Shown: positions 15,508-25,630, numbered from the stretch's first letter. The stretch is 64,000 bases of DNA from Bacterioplanes sanyensis (GCF_014652515.1 NZ_BMYY01000015.1:19315-83314); one strand, 5' to 3'. Made by a program: numbers and translations. The notes: generated from the sequence alone by a model not told the origin.

Positions 15508-16098
15508 CTACATACCCATAGATGGGCCACTGCGTTCATGCTTTATATCTCTCGTTATCTCAGGTTTTGGCTCTAGCTTTAAGCCATGATCCAAACCAAA
15601 CTCATATAGATTCATACAGCTTGTAATTTTCTTGTCTTTGCTAATGCCAGCAACGAATGAATAACTACCGACGGAGCCACCGCTTGATTCATCAGCTTTT
15701 GACTTATGCTCAATAAGTCTTTCAAGGTAAGAGATAAACTCTTCTTTTTCTTTACCCGCTTCGAATATCTCGGTAATGTTCGATACAGGAATATTTGAAA
15801 AATACGTTTTACTCCCAAGGCGAAACTTTCCATTTACAACTTGGCCATAAATCAAGAAATGGTGGCTGTCACTTGGAGATAATTCAGCCTCTGCCAAATC
15901 ATAGCTCTTATATTTTTTCTTTTCAGAAGCCAAAGACTCGAAGTCTTTTTTAAACTCTAAAACGACCCACTTTTCATTACTAGAGAGAAATGCATCTCCA
16001 GCTTTTTCTTGCTCGCCGTCTAGTGGAGATAGGATCATCTCATCAGGAATAAACTTCCTGATAAAGTAATACTCAACGGTTTTTTCCCACCATTTCAT
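15508..16098 (-). CDS. Gene-cassette protein with PD-(D/E)XK-like motif
   Basis: A 196-residue soluble protein. Residues around 35-50 (GDAFLSSNEKWVVLEFKK) show a D, a hydrophobic strand and E-x-K, the pattern of PD-(D/E)XK nuclease-fold enzymes (about D35, E48, K50); no full family match can be claimed. The rest is Lys/Glu-rich with aromatic strands (HHFLIYGQVVNGKFRLGS). ATG 16098 has AAGGAG six bases upstream; the frame extends to 16140 without a better site. An attC site begins three bases after the stop, so gene plus attC form a typical integron cassette. Cassette genes are often orphan or defence genes; the role here is unknown. Confidence 0.72.
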   Translation of the reverse strand: MKWWEKTVEYYFIRKFIPDEMILSPLDGEQEKAGDAFLSSNEKWVVLEFKKDFESLASEKKKYKSYDLAEAELSPSDSHHFLIYGQVVNGKFRLGSKTYFSNIPVSNITEIFEAGKEKEEFISYLERLIEHKSKADESSGGSVGSYSFVAGISKDKKITSCMNLYEFGLDHGLKLEPKPEITRDIKHERSGPSMGM

Positions 16099-16323
16099 TT
16101 GATACTCCTTGTACAGCCAACATCTATAAACACCCCTCATTATGCAAGCAAAAAATCAGTCTTTGGTGTAGTGCAGCCATCTATTCGGATTCTGTCTGAC
16201 CCTTCGGTCACATCCTGGATGAACTCCGCGAATCTGGCTCTTATCAGTTTATCGTTCTCGCAGAACGTAGTTAGGTACAGAGTGCTCAGATTGTGGTTCT
16301 ACCTTTTTGACATCATTTCTCAC

Positions 16324-16491
16324 TCACGCAACTACCGTGGTGCCTTCAAATCTCATGTATTTCTGTTCTCTGCTGAGCACAGCCCAAGCAGTTCTCGCCA
16401 GTTTGTTTGCCAATGCAACGATCACAACATTACGGTGCCGACGTTTCATCAAGCTGTCTAGCCATTCTACCTGTTCATATGTCGCACAGAT
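16324..16491 (-). pseudogene. C-terminal remnant of an IS110-family transposase
   Basis: An in-frame stretch of about 55 codons reads YEQVEWLDSLMKRRHRNVVI, then ALANKLARTAWAVLSREQKY and a short tail to TGA. This is the usual C-terminus of IS110-type (DEDD) transposases, with the RRHRN and ALANK-AR-AWA pattern. An in-frame stop lies right before it and nothing else of the gene is present. It marks the edge of the integron-cassette island. The neighbouring 180 bases up to 16140 hold no gene and may be element flank. Confidence 0.8.
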
Positions 16492-16850
16492 TCAACTCCG
16501 AAGTGCATCATCGACTTTTTTATATTACCTGTTTTTCCAGCCAGAACTAATCGAGAAAGCTATCACTGAGCGAATCTACTGGCAAGGCTGCAAGGCGCCA
16601 GGATATGTCGGCTGTTTAGCTACGGCGCCGTCGTGACAGTTGCTCTAACTCTTAAAATTGCTCTCGCACCTAGGTTTTCTGCGCCTTAGCAGGCCGCCTG
16701 AGTAGGCAATGGCGTGCCCGCAGGCGCTGCCCGGATGGCAGCACCAGCCAACATCCTGCCGGGATGCAGGCTTGTTGGTGTTGCGGCGACCACAGCATTG
16801 GCTACAAAGGATAACGGCCTGCGCAGGGCAAAGCAGGCTGAAAGCTATCT

Positions 16851-16972
16851 GCGTTGTTTCTGCTGCGTTAAAAAGCGCCTCGTGCGCGAGTCCGATCGCC
16901 ATGCTCACTTACTATTTGTAAGCTGCGCTTGTCGAGTGCGACTCTCTCGCTTTTTGCCTTGCAGAAACTGTC
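16851..16972. repeat. Long imperfect inverted repeat, folded element
   Basis: The two halves pair around a central cttac-tattt-gtaag hairpin (16908-16922). Outer matching blocks are gtttctgc (16856) with gcagaaac (16961) and aaaaagcg (16870) with cgcttttt (16948). The type is like recurrent non-coding repeats found in many gammaproteobacterial genomes near insertion sequences. The whole stretch 16492-17099 holds no credible gene; the short frames there are by-products of this repeat. Confidence 0.55.
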
Positions 16973-17099
16973 TCGATATACGCTTTCAGTCGTTCGCCCG
17001 CCCGGCGTGAGGGATAACCTCAAGGAGGGCATAGCGTTTTGCCATTGCCCTTACCATCACCTCAATACAGGCTTACAACGAAAGGCCTCAACCTAATGC

Positions 17100-19262
17100 T
17101 TAAAGCTCCTCCACGCCCATATTAAATAACGCAAAACTGTAAATATCGGCGTACAAATCAATAACCTTACTGGTCGGTGTACCTGCACCATGACCGGCAT
17201 CGGTTTCGATGCGAATCAAGGTCGGCAGTGGCCCGCCTTGCTTGGCCTGCAACTCAGCGGCGAATTTATACGAGTGCGCCGGCACTACGCGATCATCGTG
17301 ATCGCCGGTGGTAATTAACGTCGCTGGGTAATGGACCCCAGCTTTGACATTGTGCACCGGTGAGTAGCCTTTTAAGTACTCAAACATTTCTTTATTTTGC
17401 TCCGCTGTACCGTAGTCGTAAGCCCAGCCGGCACCGGCGGTAAAGGTGTGGTAGCGCAGCATGTCCAACACCCCCACCTGAGGCAGCGCCACTCTGAACA
17501 GCTCTGGTCGCTGAGTCATTACGGCCCCGACCAACAAACCGCCATTTGAGCCGCCTTCAATGGCTAACTTATTAGCTGCGGTGTATTTGTTCTCAATCAA
17601 ATACTCAGCTGCGGCAATAAAATCATCAAACACATTTTGCTTTTGCAGTTTGGTACCGGCATCGTGCCAGGCTTTGCCGTATTCACCGCCACCACGCAAG
17701 TTAGCCACAGCAAATATGCCGCCCATGTCTAACCAAGCGGCGCGCACCGAACTGAACCAAGGTGTCAGGCTGACATCAAAACCGCCGTAGCCATACAAAA
17801 TGGTCGGCGCGCTACCATCACGCTTTAAGCCTTTTTTGTAGGTCATTATCATCGGCACTTTAGTGCCGTCTTTCGAGGTATAAAACACCTGTTCGGATTC
17901 AAATTTGTCTGAGTCAAATGGTGCTTCAGATTTACGATAAACTTGGCTCTTGCCGGAATTAATATCTAACTTATAAATCGTGCCCGGCGTTTTGTAGTTG
18001 GTAAAAGTGTAATACAGCTCGCTGTCATCTTGTTTGCCACGAAAACCACTGGCACTGCCAATATCTGGCAGCTCGATGGTGCGCAGCAGTTTTCCGTTCA
18101 TATCGAACTGTTTGACCTGCGACGTTGCATCCACCATATATTGTGCAAACAAGCTACCGCCTGCGGTGGCCGTGCTCAGTACATGCTGGGTTTCAGCAAT
18201 TACGTCCACCCAATTACTTGCCTGTGGCGCGGCAATATTTACCTTAACCACGCGCGTATTAGGCGCCTCGAGGTTGGTTTCTAAATACAAAGTATCGCCT
18301 TGCGAGGCGATGACCCAAGTATCAGCGCCGGTATGGTCTTGCACTGTGACCAACTTAGCCTCGGGTTTGGTCAGATCTTGCACGTACAGTTTGTTACCGG
18401 AGGTGGACTCCATCGCACCAATGACCAAATAGCGGCCATCTTCGGTGACGTAGCCCGACACATAACGGTGTCTTTCTGCCTCGTTGCCGCCAAAAATCAA
18501 TTCATCATCGGCTTGTGGTGTGCCTAGCTGATGAAAGTATAGTTTGTGCTGGTCGGTTTTTGCAGACAGCTCGCTGCCTTCGGGTTTGTCGTAACTGGAG
18601 TAATAAAAGCCTTCATTACCGCGCCAGCTGATACCGCTGAACTTAACATCCACCAGGGTATCGCCAATCGGCTTTTTGCTCTCGGCGTCGAGCACAATTA
18701 CTTTACGCCAATCGCTGCCGCCTTCTGAAATGCTGTATGCTACCAGCGAGCCATCTTTAGAAAAGCTCACGCTGCCTAGTGAAGTGGTGCCTTCTTCGCT
18801 AAAGGTATTGGGGTCTAGAAAAACTTCGGCTTCACCGTCGCCTTGCTGGCGATACAGTACATCCTGATTCTGCAGGCCATCGTTTTTGTAGAAATAAGTG
18901 TATTTGCCTTCTTTAAATGGGCTGCTGACTTTTTCATAGTCCAGCAGCTCAGTTAGGCGCTGTTCGATTTTTTGTCGATATGGTATTTGCTCTAGGTAGC
19001 CAAAGGTCACTTTGTTTTGCGCCGCCACCCAGTGGGCGGTTTCTTCACTGCGATCGTCTTCCAACCAGCGGTATGGGTCTTTAACCTGGGTGCCAAAATA
19101 CTCATCCACCACGTCGACTTGGCGGGTGGCTGGGTAGTCTATGACTGGGGAATCTATGGTCATTTGCTGTACCTGTTGCTGCTGGCCGCTGGCGGCCAAT
19201 GAAACTGGGGCTAGCGCCGCTAATGAGGCAGAGACTGCCCATGCTAAGGCTTTGAAAGACAT
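17100..19262 (-). CDS. Prolyl oligopeptidase family serine peptidase, exported
   Basis: A 720-residue protein with an N-terminal signal peptide (about 23 residues, cut after SLAASG or nearby). An N-terminal helical/beta-propeller region ([20 protein letters not shown] is the classic prolyl oligopeptidase opening) precedes the alpha/beta-hydrolase domain with Ser in [13 protein letters not shown] (about residue 572), Asp in [12 protein letters not shown] and His in DAGHGAG. It cuts short peptides after proline, here in the periplasm. It is monocistronic, with a free 5' region of over 400 bases before ilvD. The length and triad are standard for the family. Confidence 0.95.
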   Translation of the reverse strand: MSFKALAWAVSASLAALAPVSLAASGQQQQVQQMTIDSPVIDYPATRQVDVVDEYFGTQVKDPYRWLEDDRSEETAHWVAAQNKVTFGYLEQIPYRQKIEQRLTELLDYEKVSSPFKEGKYTYFYKNDGLQNQDVLYRQQGDGEAEVFLDPNTFSEEGTTSLGSVSFSKDGSLVAYSISEGGSDWRKVIVLDAESKKPIGDTLVDVKFSGISWRGNEGFYYSSYDKPEGSELSAKTDQHKLYFHQLGTPQADDELIFGGNEAERHRYVSGYVTEDGRYLVIGAMESTSGNKLYVQDLTKPEAKLVTVQDHTGADTWVIASQGDTLYLETNLEAPNTRVVKVNIAAPQASNWVDVIAETQHVLSTATAGGSLFAQYMVDATSQVKQFDMNGKLLRTIELPDIGSASGFRGKQDDSELYYTFTNYKTPGTIYKLDINSGKSQVYRKSEAPFDSDKFESEQVFYTSKDGTKVPMIMTYKKGLKRDGSAPTILYGYGGFDVSLTPWFSSVRAAWLDMGGIFAVANLRGGGEYGKAWHDAGTKLQKQNVFDDFIAAAEYLIENKYTAANKLAIEGGSNGGLLVGAVMTQRPELFRVALPQVGVLDMLRYHTFTAGAGWAYDYGTAEQNKEMFEYLKGYSPVHNVKAGVHYPATLITTGDHDDRVVPAHSYKFAAELQAKQGGPLPTLIRIETDAGHGAGTPTSKVIDLYADIYSFALFNMGVEEL

Positions 19263-19673
19263 AGCCCGTCCTTGTGTTGATGGGTGTTTAAAAGAAGTGA
19301 GGTAAGTTACTACATTTTTGCCACTAGAACATAGAGAACACTGTCATTCACTGGCCAAGGCAATGGCGCCGTTTACGAGCGAATCGAACTTACTAACAGG
19401 CGATTTGAGCTACTAAACCCCGTGCCTTCCTTAGGGTTTTCCCTAACTCTGGGCCGGCGAACCACCCGCGTTAAAAAGCGTGGTAAATCTTAACGCCGAA
19501 TCAATTAATGGCCGTGAGAAAGCTCAACCATGGACCTGAAAAATGAACACAATTGGTTCAGAATTTATAGCGATGAGACTCAATAATTTCGTAGTGCTGA
19601 GTAAGAAAAACCTTAAACCGACTAATTATTCGATATCTAATTTCTAACAATTGGAAGGGGGATTTCAGCAACC

Positions 19674-19705
19674 ACAAGCACCGAGGCTATCGACTCGGTG
19701 CTTGT
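19674..19705 (-). terminator. Strong hairpin after ilvD
   Basis: A perfect 12-bp stem (acaagcaccgag / ctcggtgcttgt) with an 8-base loop sits 20 bases after the ilvD stop. There is no clear U tract, so it may also be an RNA-end stabiliser. The remainder of the gap (19263-19673) shows no gene. Confidence 0.6.
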
Positions 19706-19725
19706 GCTCACACATTAACGAGCAC

Positions 19726-21405
19726 TTATGGATCGATATTGGTATCCGTTAATGCCCCTTCTGCCGCTGAGGTAACGGTGCTGGCAAACTTGGCCAGTAC
19801 GCCACGGCGATAACGCGGTTGTGGGCGCTGCCATAAACTTAAGCGACGCTGAATTTCCTCGTCGCTCACGTGCAGCGAAATGGCCATGTTTTCTGCATCA
19901 ATGGTGATGGTATCACCATCTTCGACAATGGCGATGGGGCCGCCGTCCATGGCTTCTGGCGTCACATGGCCAACCACAAAGCCGTGACTGCCACCAGAGA
20001 AGCGGCCGTCGGTAATTAGAGCCACATCGTTACCCAAGCCTTTGCCCATCACCGCTGAGGTCGGGCTGAGCATTTCTCGCATGCCTGGGCCGCCACGCGG
20101 GCCTTCGTAGCGAATGACAATGACATCGCCTTTGACGATGCCGCCATCCAGAATGGCTTGCAGCGCTTCTTCTTCTGAGTGAAATACTTTGGCCGAGCCG
20201 GTAAAAGTTAAGCCTTCTTTACCGGTAATTTTTGCTACCGCACCGGTGGGTGACAAATTGCCTTTTAATACCACCAAATGACTGTTGGCTTTTACCGGGT
20301 TATCGAAGTCGCGAATAATACCCTGCCCTTCTGGGTAATCGCTGACGCTTTCGAGATTTTCTGCCAAAGTTTTACCAGTCACGGTTAAACAGTCGCCATG
20401 CAATAACCCCTGTTTTAGCAGGCGTTTCATGAGTGGCTGAATGCCGCCAATGGCCACCAACTCAGACATCATGTATTTGCCGCTGGGGCGCAAATCGGCC
20501 AGCACCGGTACACGCTGACCAATACGAGTGAAATCGTCCAGAGTTAATTCCACACCAATGGTGTTGGCCATGGCCAACAAATGCAGCACTGCATTGGTGG
20601 AGCCGCCCAATACGATGGTGATGGTGATGGCGTTTTCAAACGCTTCGCGCGTCATGATGTCGCTGGGCAAAATGTTATGCTCCAGCAAGTTCATGACCGC
20701 CGCACCGGCGGCTTCGCAATCGTCACGTTTGTCTTTAGATACCGCTTCCTGCGCCGAGCTGCCCGGCAAACTCATGCCCAGCGCTTCAATGGCTGAGGCC
20801 ATGGTATTGGCGGTGTACATGCCGCCACAGGAGCCCGGTCCAGGAATGGCGGTTTCTTCAATGCGTTCAACGTCGAGCAAGTCGATGTCGCCTTTGGCGT
20901 GCTGACCCACGGCCTCAAATACCGACACAATATCCGTGTGGCCAGCGCCTGGCTGAATGGTGCCGCCATACACAAATACCGCTGGGCGATTCAGCCGCGC
21001 CATAGCCAACACACAGGCTGGCATGTTTTTATCGCAGCCACCAATCGCCACTAGGCCATCAAAGCCTTGGCAGCCCACCACGGTTTCGATGGAGTCGGCG
21101 ATCACTTCACGCGACACCAGCGAATACTTCATGCCTTCGGTGCCGTTGGCAATGCCATCCGAAATGGTAATGGTATTAAACACCACGCCTTTGCCACCGG
21201 CTTGGTCGGCACCAATGCGGGCATGCTCGGCCAATTCATTGATGTGCATATTGCACGGCGTCACCATGCTCCAGGTCGAGGCCACACCGATTTGCGGTTT
21301 CTGGAAGTCTTCTTTGTTAAAGCCCACGGCGCGCAACATGGCACGCGCTGGCGCCTGTGCGACACCATCGACCACCTGAGCCGAGTGCTTGCGTTTGTCG
21401 GTCAT
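19726..21405 (-). CDS. ilvD: Dihydroxy-acid dehydratase
   Basis: A 559-residue enzyme of branched-chain amino acid synthesis: it dehydrates 2,3-dihydroxy-3-methyl acids to the 2-oxo acids for valine, leucine and isoleucine. The iron-sulfur cluster cysteines are in [20 protein letters not shown] and [17 protein letters not shown]. The conserved C-terminal [19 protein letters not shown] is present. The length matches the short type of the family. It lies alone, opposite in logic to the liu operon of this window, which breaks down leucine. ATG 21405 is the conserved start ([10 protein letters not shown]). Confidence 0.97.
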   Translation of the reverse strand: MTDKRKHSAQVVDGVAQAPARAMLRAVGFNKEDFQKPQIGVASTWSMVTPCNMHINELAEHARIGADQAGGKGVVFNTITISDGIANGTEGMKYSLVSREVIADSIETVVGCQGFDGLVAIGGCDKNMPACVLAMARLNRPAVFVYGGTIQPGAGHTDIVSVFEAVGQHAKGDIDLLDVERIEETAIPGPGSCGGMYTANTMASAIEALGMSLPGSSAQEAVSKDKRDDCEAAGAAVMNLLEHNILPSDIMTREAFENAITITIVLGGSTNAVLHLLAMANTIGVELTLDDFTRIGQRVPVLADLRPSGKYMMSELVAIGGIQPLMKRLLKQGLLHGDCLTVTGKTLAENLESVSDYPEGQGIIRDFDNPVKANSHLVVLKGNLSPTGAVAKITGKEGLTFTGSAKVFHSEEEALQAILDGGIVKGDVIVIRYEGPRGGPGMREMLSPTSAVMGKGLGNDVALITDGRFSGGSHGFVVGHVTPEAMDGGPIAIVEDGDTITIDAENMAISLHVSDEEIQRRLSLWQRPQPRYRRGVLAKFASTVTSAAEGALTDTNIDP

Positions 21406-21556
21406 GCTCTCACCTTTATTGTGTTATCACAGCAGTAACACTGCAGCCTAGCAGCAAGGCATAAGGCGACCAATACGCTGCCCACACTCCCTGACACAGC
21501 AGCGCTGACTTTTCACAAGGTGTCTAACAGCTGACTATAAAAGCAGCGCATTACCC

Positions 21557-22459
21557 TTACGATTGTGGGGGAGAAACCCAGCTTTGAACATTATTATGTG
21601 AGTTATCACCATAGTGCTGTTCCACCCAAGAGGGATGCTTCCAAATAATGCGCACATCGCGGTAGCGCACCACATCCCGCAGCAGACTGAAAAATTCGGC
21701 AAACACCAAGCGCAGTGGGTTGAGTGTGGTCGCCGGGCGATGATCGACGCCGTAGCGAATCTCGCCGGCATCGCGCTCATCGACAAAGGTGCCGAACAGT
21801 CGGTCCCACAGCATAAACACACCGGCAAAATTGGTATCAATTTGCGCTGGATTGCTGCCGTGATGAACTCGGTGGTGTGAGGGTGTGTTAAACAGCCACT
21901 CGAACCAGGCTGGCATGCGGCGAATGGCCTCGGTGTGAATAAAAAACTGGAAGAACAAGTTCAGCTCTAACGCCACCACGGCGTACTCCAACGGAAAGCC
22001 CACCAGAGCCGGTGGCAGCAGCGCCACCAGCATCACGCCATTAAATGAGACCATGGGCGTTTGGCGCAAAGCGGTGGAAAAGTTAAAGCGCTCGGAGCTG
22101 TGGTGCACCCAATGGCCGGTCCAACCGTAGCGTGTGGCGTGCATAAAGCGATGCACCCAATAAAAGGTGAAGTCGACCAAGACAAACAACAGCATAAAGT
22201 CGAGCCAGCCATGACCAGAGCTCCAACCCCAGCCCAGACTGTGCACACCGAGATAAGCGGCGCTACCAGCCACAATGAGAAACAGCGCATCGCCGACTTT
22301 GTAGATAAAGCCAGTGCCGATATTGGCCAGCGACTCGCGCACATCGTAGGCCTCGGTGCGCCCCTGGCGCAGCAGCCACCAGCGCTCCAAAGCAATGACC
22401 GAGATAAACACAGGCCCGGCCAACAGAATAAAAATCATCGCTCCGGTGAGTTCGTTCAT
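21557..22459 (-). CDS. Sterol desaturase/fatty acid hydroxylase family membrane protein
   Basis: A 300-residue integral membrane di-iron enzyme. The three His clusters are visible: HRFMH, HHSSE and HRVHHG, with about four hydrophobic segments around them (FILLAGPVFISVIALE, LFLIVAGSAAYLGVHSLG and others). Members hydroxylate or desaturate lipids, and some cleave ether lipids; the substrate is unknown. I prefer the second ATG (22459), since AGGAG is six bases upstream of it and only three from the first. It is divergent from an AraC regulator whose start is 148 bases away; that regulator may control it. Confidence 0.9.
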   Translation of the reverse strand: MNELTGAMIFILLAGPVFISVIALERWWLLRQGRTEAYDVRESLANIGTGFIYKVGDALFLIVAGSAAYLGVHSLGWGWSSGHGWLDFMLLFVLVDFTFYWVHRFMHATRYGWTGHWVHHSSERFNFSTALRQTPMVSFNGVMLVALLPPALVGFPLEYAVVALELNLFFQFFIHTEAIRRMPAWFEWLFNTPSHHRVHHGSNPAQIDTNFAGVFMLWDRLFGTFVDERDAGEIRYGVDHRPATTLNPLRLVFAEFFSLLRDVVRYRDVRIIWKHPSWVEQHYGDNSHNNVQSWVSPPQS

Positions 22460-22607
22460 CATCTGCTCCTGTTGTTATTTTTATCGCCGCCCGTGGTAGC
22501 GGGTGTGATGCATTGACAGCCTACGGCGATATTAGCCAGAGTTATTGCTTTAACGTGACATACTTTTAGCATTTCACGCCACATTCTTGCCTGGGAGAGA
22601 AACCGGT

Positions 22608-23609
22608 ATGAGCACAGCCATTCGCGTCAACGGCAGCTGGATTCGTTTATTGGCCGATTGGCTCGACCGCCATCAGCTGGCCGCACCTGGCATACGCGCG
22701 CAAATCGCCCAGTACCAGCCCAGCGATGCCGTACCCATTACCAACTGGCAACACCTGTTAAACCAAGCCTTTGCACTGCGTCCGCAGCAGACCAACCAAG
22801 CACTGGAGGTAGCGCAAGGGGTGACCCTCGCCCATGTGGGCGTGCTTGGTTATTTGGTGGTGGCCTGCGATCACTTAGGCCAAGCGATGGCCACTTACCA
22901 ACGTTTCGAAACGCTGTTTTATGGCCGCCCACTGGCCAGCCTAGAAAGCCATGGCGATCAGGCTGGCATTTACTGGCAGCCGGAGCAGCATCTGCCTGAA
23001 GCAGAAGAAATTGGGCTGTGTGCGTTGGTGTATTTGGCGCGTCAGCACATAGATGCAGGTACTGCGCTGCCACTGCAACAAGTGTCCTTTTGCCATCAGC
23101 CCGGCGCTGCCCAACTGCAAGCGATGGAAGAATTTTTTGCCTGCCCAGTGATGGGCGGCGCACAGCGCAGCGGCCTAACGTTTCATGCCTCAGCCTTGAT
23201 GCTGCCTTTGCGCAGCAGCGAACCGGGCCTGCGTAAACTGTTAGAAGAACAAGCCAGTGCCATGCTGAAAGCACTGCCAGAGCCAGATGAGTTTCAACAG
23301 CAACTGCAAACACACTTGGTGCGACAGCTCCCCGAAGGCCATACCAGCATTGAGCGCGCCGCAGCACAATTGCACTGCTCCGTACGCACACTGCAACGAC
23401 GCTTGCAGCAACGCAATTTGCACTGGCATGAACTGCTCGAGCGCACCCGTGAGCAATTGGCGCTGCAGTATTTATCCGACCCAGGGCTATCACTGCTGGA
23501 TATTACCTTGCTACTGGGGTATCGCGACCAAAGCACTTTTACGCGGGCATTTAAACGCTGGACGGGAACAACCCCGCATCGCTTTCGCCAGCAACTAGGG
23601 CACTCCTGA
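22608..23609 (+). CDS. AraC-family transcriptional regulator (large N-terminal ligand domain)
   Basis: A 333-residue regulator. The N-terminal about 200 residues match the arabinose-binding-like domain of OruR/GliR-type regulators (LRPQQTNQALEVAQ, then GVTLAHVGVLGYLVV). The C-terminal AraC HTH pair is clear (SIERAAAQLHCSVRTLQRRL and LLDITLLLGYRDQSTFTRAF, then KRWTGTTPHRFRQ). I start at ATG 22608, where a GGGAGA stands about nine bases ahead; the frame opens at a TTG upstream. It is divergent from the lipid hydroxylase-type gene, a likely target. The effector is unknown. Confidence 0.9.
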   Translation: MSTAIRVNGSWIRLLADWLDRHQLAAPGIRAQIAQYQPSDAVPITNWQHLLNQAFALRPQQTNQALEVAQGVTLAHVGVLGYLVVACDHLGQAMATYQRFETLFYGRPLASLESHGDQAGIYWQPEQHLPEAEEIGLCALVYLARQHIDAGTALPLQQVSFCHQPGAAQLQAMEEFFACPVMGGAQRSGLTFHASALMLPLRSSEPGLRKLLEEQASAMLKALPEPDEFQQQLQTHLVRQLPEGHTSIERAAAQLHCSVRTLQRRLQQRNLHWHELLERTREQLALQYLSDPGLSLLDITLLLGYRDQSTFTRAFKRWTGTTPHRFRQQLGHS

Positions 23610-23760
23610 ATCATTCTGCACAGCCCTGTGCGAGTGCAGCAGGATTTCAGAACAAGGCGGTGATGGCAGGCTATTCAACGTCGTCAACGACGTGATGGGG
23701 CGCGCCAGAGAACTCCAGCTCGGTGTCGCCGATTGTTGCTGTAGCCTTGCTAGAGCGGCA

Positions 23761-23817
23761 AACCGGCCTCGTGATTTGGAGCCCTCTGGCGATCCAGAGC
23801 GGGCACCGGATTATTCA
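23761..23817 (+). repeat. Dispersed repeat, copy B
   Basis: It matches the reverse complement of 2391-2447 over about 55 bases. The end of this copy covers the stop codon of the ogt gene (23811-23813), so the repeat contributes the last bases of that gene. Confidence 0.7.
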
Positions 23818-24293
23818 TGTGTCCTAGCTTCTCGCTCTAAGGCCAGTAGCCAGCGTTTACGCTCTAGGCCGCCGGCATAGCCGGTAAGCTTGCCACTGGC
23901 ACCGATCACACGGTGGCAAGGCACCAGGATGGAGATTGGATTTTTACCATTGGCAGCGCCCACCGCACGACTGGCGTTGGGCTTGCCTATTTGGTAGGCA
24001 ATATCCTGATAGCTGCAGCAACGGCCATAGGGAATGGTTTGCAACGCTCGCCAAACACCTTGTTGAAACTCAGTACCCGCTGGATTTAAAGGCACATCGA
24101 AGCTCTGACGTTGACCGGTAAAATACTGCTGCAGCTGCTGGCAGGCCAGTGTCAGCCAGGGCTGATCAGCTTGCTCGATGCCCAAATCTTTAGGGCAAGT
24201 GGTGTGCTGCTCAAACCACACACCCGTGATACCAATAGAATCGGCTTGTACTATTACCTCACCTACCGGCGACATAAAACGCGTAAAGAACAT
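23811..24293 (-). CDS. ogt: Methylated-DNA-[protein]-cysteine methyltransferase
   Basis: A 160-residue suicide repair enzyme that moves the methyl group from O6-methylguanine to its own Cys. The active site is ILVPCHRVIGASGKLTGYAG, with the DNA-binding HTH before it (YQDIAYQIGKPNASRAVGAA). The start ATG 24293 shares a base with the stop of the upstream alkA gene (TGATG) and has GGAG six bases ahead, so I prefer it to ATG 24305, which has no site. It forms a two-gene alkylation repair unit with alkA. The 3' end runs into a dispersed repeat. Confidence 0.94.
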   Translation of the reverse strand: MFFTRFMSPVGEVIVQADSIGITGVWFEQHTTCPKDLGIEQADQPWLTLACQQLQQYFTGQRQSFDVPLNPAGTEFQQGVWRALQTIPYGRCCSYQDIAYQIGKPNASRAVGAANGKNPISILVPCHRVIGASGKLTGYAGGLERKRWLLALEREARTHE

Positions 24294-25630
24294 CAGCGAC
24301 TCCATAATTGTAAAGTGGCATAGCTACCCCATGGCGATATGCGATCAAGATTGATGGGGGCGATTTTCTCTAGCTGTTTTTTCACCACCAGGTCACCTTG
24401 CAATAGGCAATCAGGTTGCAACCAACCGCGCATTTTTATGTAGTTAACCGTCCAAGGGCCAATGCCATTTATTTGCAGCAACTCATTTTCTTGCAGCGGC
24501 TCATTTTCTTGCAGCGGCTTGGCATGACAGCAGTATTCGGCAAAAAGTTTGAGCGTTTGCTTTCGCTGCTGTGGCATTTTTAATGCTGAAATATCCGCCT
24601 GAGCTGCCTGCTCAGGGGTTGGAAAACCCACCCATTGCTCGGGTTTGACCAGTTGCACCCATTGATTCAACAGGTTAACGGCCGCAGTCAGCGAAATTTG
24701 TTGCCCCAATATGGCACGAATGCCAGCTTCCCAAGGACTCCACACTCCGGGTATGCGAATTCCTGATCGATGCACCAGTTGTGGGTGCACCGACCGCAAA
24801 TGTTGCTCCACACCATCAATATGGGTATCCAGGTCAAATACTCGCCTGACTTGCTGCAGCAAACGGTACAACAGAGCTGGATTATTCAGGCGATAGCGCA
24901 GCAGCATGGCATGCTCGCTGTGCTGCTGTAGCGCAAACCAGACAGGCTCACCCTCCATTTCCACGCTGCGGCTATAGCTAACATCATCCACCTGCTCGAT
25001 ACCGGTTATCGCTCTTAGCCGATAGAAATTTAACTGATGCGGCCAATCGATATGCCCCCGCACCGCAATGCGCACACTGTGCTCTGGCAAGCTAGCCGGT
25101 TGCGCTTTACGCACCGCCGTCGGTGGCAGGCGAAAATGCTGCTTAAAAGCATCATTAAACCGACGCACACTGTTAAAGCCCGCAGCAAAAGCGATGTCGG
25201 TCATGCTCATATCGCTGTCATGCAATAATTGTTTGGCAAACAATAGTTGTTGATACAACTGGTACTGTTTAGGGGATACCCCCAGATATTTTGCAAACAG
25301 CTGGCGTAAATAGCGCTCGGATACCCCTAAGCGATCCGCTAGGGATGCAATAGACAGTGGCTCGGCCAGTGAATCTTCTAGCAGGTTGCGGGCGCGAATA
25401 AAGGTGGTTTCGACGCCCTTCCAGGCCCAGGATTGCGGTGCGCTATCAGGGCGGCAGCGCAAACAAGGACGATATCCCTGCTGTACCGCCTGCATGCGAC
25501 TGGCAAAATATTCGACGTTTTCTTCCTTGGGCAGCCGCGCCGGACAAATAGGCCGACAAAAGATTCCCGTGGTTTTTACGCCAATAAAAAACTGCCCGTC
25601 AAAACGCACATCACGGCTGAGCCGCGCCAA
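24293..25630 (-). CDS. alkA: Ada-type zinc/HTH domain fused to AlkA glycosylase
   Basis: A three-part protein: an Ada metal-binding domain (FCRPICPA and CLRCRPDSAPQ hold the four Cys), an AraC-type HTH pair (IASLADRLGVSERYLRQLF, MTDIAFAAGFNSVRRFNDAF), and a C-terminal 3-methyladenine DNA glycosylase with the HhH-GPD motif (LLQINGIGPWTVNYIKMRGW). It removes alkylated bases and may activate its own operon when methylated. The family's N-terminal residues (LTLEQC) lie before the TTG used here; in-frame TGA is at 25661-25663 and the nearest ATG (25673) is one base out of frame. The start is therefore unusual or there is a small frameshift. An 18-bp exact tandem repeat gives a PLQENE-PLQENE duplication near the HhH. 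Confidence 0.9.
   Translation of the reverse strand: MARLSRDVRFDGQFFIGVKTTGIFCRPICPARLPKEENVEYFASRMQAVQQGYRPCLRCRPDSAPQSWAWKGVETTFIRARNLLEDSLAEPLSIASLADRLGVSERYLRQLFAKYLGVSPKQYQLYQQLLFAKQLLHDSDMSMTDIAFAAGFNSVRRFNDAFKQHFRLPPTAVRKAQPASLPEHSVRIAVRGHIDWPHQLNFYRLRAITGIEQVDDVSYSRSVEMEGEPVWFALQQHSEHAMLLRYRLNNPALLYRLLQQVRRVFDLDTHIDGVEQHLRSVHPQLVHRSGIRIPGVWSPWEAGIRAILGQQISLTAAVNLLNQWVQLVKPEQWVGFPTPEQAAQADISALKMPQQRKQTLKLFAEYCCHAKPLQENEPLQENELLQINGIGPWTVNYIKMRGWLQPDCLLQGDLVVKKQLEKIAPINLDRISPWGSYATLQLWSR

Noticed and set aside
16714..17010. Short overlapping frames in the 16.6-17.0 kb gap
   Set aside because: They arise inside a folded repeat and show no protein pattern.
19370..19470. Reverse-strand resemblance to a tRNA T-arm (gaatcgaact)
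   Set aside because: No acceptor stem, anticodon arm or D-arm pairing could be drawn; not a tRNA gene.
22738..23493. Antisense frame of 251 codons over the AraC gene
   Set aside because: Ala/Val-rich reverse reading of a well-supported regulator; no independent evidence.
24479..24522. Short tandem repeat considered as a CRISPR fragment
   Set aside because: It is an 18-bp in-frame duplication within alkA without spacers.
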